From Clostridiales bacterium (GTDB lineage: Bacteria; Bacillota; Clostridia; Lachnospirales; Lachnospiraceae), in the NCBI GenBank assembly GCA_012735495.1, contig JAAYHD010000044.1, positions 1 to 64,000 on the forward strand: a stretch of DNA of 64,000 bases, given 5' to 3'. Below, piece by piece: positions 60,153 to 64,000 of the stretch (its first letter is position 1; each line of letters begins with the position of its first letter). The translations under genes and the position numbers were made by a program. The notes beneath the pieces are model-generated. The model did not search any database and was not told the DNA's origin. It saw only the letters and a list, made by a program, of their open reading frames with translations.

Positions 60153-61082
60153 CTATTCATTATTAAATAATGCGTTAACAAAATCAGATGCGTTGAATTT
60201 CTGCAGGTCGTCTATCTGTTCCCCAATGCCAATATATTTTACCGGTATACCAAGCTCAGCCTGAATGGCTACGGCGATCCCTCCCTTGGCGGTTCCGTCA
60301 AGCTTTGTCAGCACTATTCCGGTTAAATTCGCAACCTCGTTGAATTCCTTCGCCTGGGCCAATGCATTCTGTCCGGTGGTGCTGTCAAGAACCACGAGGG
60401 TCTCCAGATGGCCTTCGGGGAATTCCCTTTCAATTATACGGTTGATTTTTCTAAGCTCCTCCATAAGGTTCTTTTTGTTATGAAGCCTTCCGGCGGTATC
60501 GCAGATGAGAATATCGGCTTTTCTTGCCTTGAAAGCCGAAACCGCATCATATATAACCGCAGCCGGGTCGGAGCCTTCCTTTCCTGATATTATATCAACA
60601 TTAGCACGATGAGCCCACTGTGTCAACTGCTCTATTGCGGCAGCCCTGAAGGTGTCAGCAGCGGCTATTATGACCTTTTTACCCTGCTCCCTATACTGTC
60701 CTGCGAGTTTGCCTACCGTAGTTGTTTTACCCACGCCGTTTACACCGATAACAAGTATAATTGACCTCTTGTTTTCAAAACTATATGCTGATTCGTCAAC
60801 AGTCATCTGCTCTTCAATGCTTTTTATCAACAGTTCCCTGCATTCCTGGGGGTTCTTAATCTTGTTTTCTTTAACCTTTACCCTTAAGTTGTCCAGGATG
60901 GCGCCAGTGGCCTTTACTCCTATATCGGCCATGATCAGCGTCTCCTCAAGCTCTTCATAAAACTCCTCGTCTATGGATGAAAAGCCGCTTAAAACCGCTT
61001 CAATTCCGTGTGCTATACTGTTTCTGGTTTTCGAAAGTCCGTTTACAAGCTTGCCAAAAAAACCGGTCTTATTATCTCCCAT
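60153..61082 (-). CDS. ftsY: Signal recognition particle receptor FtsY
   Basis: Membrane-linked GTPase receptor for Ffh. About 309 residues from the ATG at 61082: N domain of helices, then G domain with GVNGVGKTTTVGKLA near 105-119, DTAGRLHNK, TKLDGTAKGG. It lacks the long acidic A domain of E. coli FtsY. GGAGG 5 nt upstream. Between smc and ilvA, the usual smc-ftsY order. Confidence 0.96.
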   Translation of the reverse strand: MGDNKTGFFGKLVNGLSKTRNSIAHGIEAVLSGFSSIDEEFYEELEETLIMADIGVKATGAILDNLRVKVKENKIKNPQECRELLIKSIEEQMTVDESAYSFENKRSIILVIGVNGVGKTTTVGKLAGQYREQGKKVIIAAADTFRAAAIEQLTQWAHRANVDIISGKEGSDPAAVIYDAVSAFKARKADILICDTAGRLHNKKNLMEELRKINRIIEREFPEGHLETLVVLDSTTGQNALAQAKEFNEVANLTGIVLTKLDGTAKGGIAVAIQAELGIPVKYIGIGEQIDDLQKFNASDFVNALFNNE

Positions 61083-61105
61083 TGATACCTCCATAATGAT
61101 GTAAT

Positions 61106-64000
61106 CTATTTATCCAACTCATGTTCTATCAAGCTTACCGATACCAGTGTGGATACGCCTTTTTCCTGCATTGTAATACCGTACAGGATATCGGCAACGG
61201 CCATGGTGTTTCTCCTGTGTGTAATCATAATAAACTGTGTTTCGTTAGACAGCTTCTTGAGATATTTTGCGAAGCGCTTGACGTTGGAATCGTCAAGGGC
61301 GGCCTCAATCTCGTCAAGAAGGCAGAATGGCGACGGCTTGAGATTGAGTATGGCAAACAGCAGGCTTATGGCTGTCAGAGCCTTTTCTCCGCCGGAAAGC
61401 TGCATGATGTTTTGAAGCTTCTTTCCCGGAGGCTGCGCATTAATCCGGATGCCCGCTTCCAGTATGTCGTCGCTGTCAGTAAGCTCCAGGTCGGCCTTTC
61501 CTCCGCCGAACAGCTCCCTAAATACAAGATCGAACTGCCTGTTTATGGCTTCGAACTGCTTTTCAAACTGCAGTCTCATTTCGGTATTCAGCTCATTGAT
61601 GATATTAACAAGCTTTTCTTCGGAACGAATCAGGTCTTCACGCTGTATTACAAGGAAGTTGTACCTCTCCGACAGGTTCTTGTAATCTTCAATGGCATTA
61701 ACATTAATATCTCCCAGTTCCTTGATTTTAGTCCTGATTTCCTGAATCGCCTTTTTGGTCCCTGCGGGTACGGGGCCTTTGCTTCCCAAATATTCCACAG
61801 CGGTAGAATAAGTAAGCTCGTACTCTTCCCACATATAATTCATCTGCTGGTCAAGCTGCTCGTCTATCTTATCCTTCTGGGAATTAAGCCTGATGCATTC
61901 CTTGTCAAGATCGTGAATACGGTTGGACAGCTCGTCCCTCTTATCGAAGAAGTTCTTGTGCTTCTTCGTGTTTTCTTCCCGTTCCTTGATCCGTTTCTTT
62001 ATTTTCTCATCAAGCCTTGCAAGGTTATCCCTGGCCTCATCAATTGATTTCCTGGTCTGTTCTATGGTGTTTCTCTTTTCCTGGATAATGTCAAATGCCC
62101 TCTGCATATCGCCTTTTATGGCGGATTCGTCCTCATACAGCTTTTCAATCTCCCTCTTGATCCTCTTAAGGTTCTCCATGATAAAGCTGTTGGCCTGTTC
62201 AAGGGACGAAAGCTCCATTCTTAATGCCGCGGCATTGTCTGAGGCGGCCTTCTCGGTTTCTCTTTCCTTTGAAAGCCGTATATTAAGCATCTCGATTTTA
62301 TGCTCGAGCTCCGATGTATTAATCTGGTTTTCCGAAAGGGATTTATTGAGCTCCTCGAGATTTTTGTTAAGATCAACAGCCTGAAGCTTTATTTCCTCGA
62401 GCTCCTTGACATAATCGGTATAAACCAACCCGGCTTCAGCCTTTTTTGCCACGGCCTGGTCCAGGTTAAGCTTTGCTGTGTTCTGCAGCAGGTATTTCTC
62501 CTGCAAAAGCTTTTTAACTTCCTCAAGCCGGGATAATTCCGCGGCTTTTTTAATGTTGCCCGCCTCAAGCCTTGACGACAAATCCTTAATTTTCTTTTGA
62601 AGCTTTTCGATTTCAGCCTCCAGGGCTTCAATCTCCCTGCGCCTTCCAAGAAGATTGCTTACATTTTTATAAGCTCCTCCCGATATGGAACCTCCCGGTG
62701 TGAAGTACTCACCTTCCCTGGTTACTATTCTCAGGGTATAATTATATTTTCTGGCTATGGCTGCCGCGTTGTCTATATGGTCAACAACGATTATTCTTCC
62801 AAGAAGGTACTCAACAACGGCATGGTACCTTTTATCTGCTTCGACAAGGGTGCTTGCGACACCGATAACTCCCTTTTCAGACAAAACCTCATGTCCATGC
62901 AGGCCTTTCTGGGGAGTGATGTTTGTAAGAGGCAAAAACGTCGCTCTTCCATACTTGTTTTTCTTAAGGAACGCTATCAAATCCTTTGCCGAAGCCTCGT
63001 CCTCGGTTATTATGTACTGGATGGCCTGTCCCAGCGCGGTTTCTATGGCGGTTTCATATTCCGCGTCCGTCTTGATTATATCTGCGACCACGCCGACTAT
63101 CCCTGGACGCTCAGCCTTCTGTTCCATAACCCTCTTTATGCTGTTGCCGTATCCTTCATATCTTTCCGTAAGGTTTACGAGGGACTCCAGCCTGGATTTT
63201 TCAATATGGTACCTGGTTTGAAGCTCTTCAAGCTCACGGGCAATCCGGTCAATACCCACCTGGGTTTCCCTTATCGAGCCTTCAATCCTGGCGCTTTCAT
63301 CGGTTAGCCTGTTTATTTCATCAGTTATATTTCTCAGATCGTTTTCGCATGCTGATATGGCTTCGTCATATTGCTTTTCTTCGTTTTTAATTTTTATGAT
63401 TCTTTGCTCGAGCTGGGTTTTTCTGTCTTCATTCTGCTCAAGCATGGTTTCATAACGCTGGATGTTGGATTTGATGCCGGAGTTTTTATTCATGTATTCG
63501 AATATGCCATTGCTGCACTCTTCGATATTCTTTGTATACTCTGCAATATTCCCCTTGATTTTATCAAGCTCAACCAGTGCTTCACTCAGCTTGTCGTCAG
63601 CCAGGGATATTTTCAGGTCGATTTCTTCCTTTTTGCGTATATAATCCTGCTCTTCCGCTTTCTTTGCCAGAAGTTCCTTCTGGTTTGAATTAATCCTGTC
63701 CTTGTAATACTCATCATTCTGAAGCAGGGCGTTGATCTGCTCATTAAGTACCTTTATCTCGCCTTCCGCTTTTTCTATGTATAATAATAGCTCGTTATAT
63801 GTGTTTTTGTCCGCTTCTATGCCAGCATCAAACTCTTCGAGCTGCTGTTCCAGCTTTTTATATTCTTCCTTAATGCTCTCGTATTCTCTTTGGGCGGCAT
63901 TCATGTCTTCCAAGGTTATATTAAGCTTTCTTTCAATGTCCTCCCTGGATTTATGCACCTTCTCATATTCCTTTAGGAACATCGATACCTCGAGGTTCTT
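61106..64000 (-). CDS. smc: Chromosome partition protein Smc (partial)
   Basis: Condensin ATPase that loops and segregates the chromosome. The window cuts the gene; the N-terminal Walker A part lies beyond 64000 and the reading frame stays open to the edge, so the ATG at 63982 is internal. Visible are two long coiled coils, the hinge (around 62840-63130, with ERPGIVGVVADIIK and GQAIQYIITEDEASA), and the C-terminal ATPase with LSGGEKALTAISLLFA, CLLDEIEAALDD and ITHRRNTM. Stops 23 nt before the ftsY ATG. Confidence 0.97.
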   Translation of the reverse strand, partial: KNLEVSMFLKEYEKVHKSREDIERKLNITLEDMNAAQREYESIKEEYKKLEQQLEEFDAGIEADKNTYNELLLYIEKAEGEIKVLNEQINALLQNDEYYKDRINSNQKELLAKKAEEQDYIRKKEEIDLKISLADDKLSEALVELDKIKGNIAEYTKNIEECSNGIFEYMNKNSGIKSNIQRYETMLEQNEDRKTQLEQRIIKIKNEEKQYDEAISACENDLRNITDEINRLTDESARIEGSIRETQVGIDRIARELEELQTRYHIEKSRLESLVNLTERYEGYGNSIKRVMEQKAERPGIVGVVADIIKTDAEYETAIETALGQAIQYIITEDEASAKDLIAFLKKNKYGRATFLPLTNITPQKGLHGHEVLSEKGVIGVASTLVEADKRYHAVVEYLLGRIIVVDHIDNAAAIARKYNYTLRIVTREGEYFTPGGSISGGAYKNVSNLLGRRREIEALEAEIEKLQKKIKDLSSRLEAGNIKKAAELSRLEEVKKLLQEKYLLQNTAKLNLDQAVAKKAEAGLVYTDYVKELEEIKLQAVDLNKNLEELNKSLSENQINTSELEHKIEMLNIRLSKERETEKAASDNAAALRMELSSLEQANSFIMENLKRIKREIEKLYEDESAIKGDMQRAFDIIQEKRNTIEQTRKSIDEARDNLARLDEKIKKRIKEREENTKKHKNFFDKRDELSNRIHDLDKECIRLNSQKDKIDEQLDQQMNYMWEEYELTYSTAVEYLGSKGPVPAGTKKAIQEIRTKIKELGDINVNAIEDYKNLSERYNFLVIQREDLIRSEEKLVNIINELNTEMRLQFEKQFEAINRQFDLVFRELFGGGKADLELTDSDDILEAGIRINAQPPGKKLQNIMQLSGGEKALTAISLLFAILNLKPSPFCLLDEIEAALDDSNVKRFAKYLKKLSNETQFIMITHRRNTMAVADILYGITMQEKGVSTLVSVSLIEHELDK

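Noticed and set aside
61121-62047. 308-residue plus-strand open frame
   Set aside because: Antisense to smc coiled coil; no RBS or domain, hydrophobic repeats mirror the coiled-coil codons.
1-64000. CRISPR arrays, tRNA or rRNA genes, prophage or intact insertion sequences
   Set aside because: No regularly spaced direct repeats, no cloverleaf-like or rRNA-like stretch, and no transposase, integrase or phage structural gene was seen.

Overview
The window looks like chromosomal core from an anaerobic, spore-forming member of the class Clostridia. The support is spoIVA, a clostridial division and elongation cluster (mreBCD, a PBP2, minCDE, rodA, mgsA), a sepF/divIVA cluster, a biotin-dependent decarboxylase/transcarboxylase module, and strong AGGAGG ribosome binding sites throughout. 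I cannot name a genus from the sequence alone.

Layout. From about 6 kb to the right edge every protein gene except one (a DUF378 gene at 16054) is on the minus strand, as expected for a long leading-strand block, so operons read from right to left. Positions 1-5045 carry plus-strand accessory genes: an orphan hypothetical, a GNAT acetyltransferase, a two-gene ABC exporter, a VOC protein and a Nudix hydrolase. Positions 5046-6006 are a decay zone with two gene remnants, a terminator and a 14-bp inverted repeat. Then, leftward-reading: an AviRa-type rRNA methyltransferase, a J-domain protein, an orphan BlaI-type repressor, and an operon HlyD-like/yggS/sepF/divIVA/aroB/lspA/rluD/ATPase (8.3-15.8 kb). 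Positions 17-27.7 kb hold DUF4321/radC/mreB/mreC/mreD/PBP2/minC/minD/minE/rodA/mgsA/DD-carboxypeptidase. Positions 27.9-37 kb hold a membrane MutS-like protein, rnhA, mutS, mutL, miaA and a PLP enzyme. Next come a secreted NlpC/P60 hydrolase, spoIVA, and a long operon lepB/rbgA/rnhB/ylqH/yraN/pgeF/DUF512/der/plsY/gpsA/lepB. The right side has ylxM/ffh/rpsP/khpA/rimM/trmD/rplS, the module mmdA/oadG/biotin carrier/oadA, recA, and smc (cut by the edge)/ftsY/ilvA.

How the genes fit together. Most of the window serves three jobs: cell shape and division (elongasome plus Min system plus SepF/DivIVA), protein targeting and translation (SRP, SRP receptor, signal peptidases, S16, L19, rRNA and tRNA modification, ribosome assembly GTPases), and DNA maintenance (MutS/MutL, RNases H, RecA, RadC, Smc). 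The carboxyltransferase module links acyl-CoA and oxaloacetate/pyruvate metabolism.

Regulation is readable at several places. Near-consensus promoters stand upstream of nlpC, recA (with a GAAC-N4-GTTC SOS box at the start site), the carboxyltransferase operon, ylxM-ffh, the HlyD operon, the MutS-like gene and a small P-loop gene. The most unusual items are a recurring 16-bp palindrome of the type TTCTACANNTGTAGAA, which fits a BlaI/CopY-class operator and also occurs inside coding sequences, and a terminator hairpin at 53.5 kb that overlaps the promoter start and ribosome binding site of ylxM. I found no CRISPR array, tRNA, rRNA, prophage or intact insertion sequence, and no clear previously undescribed multi-gene system.
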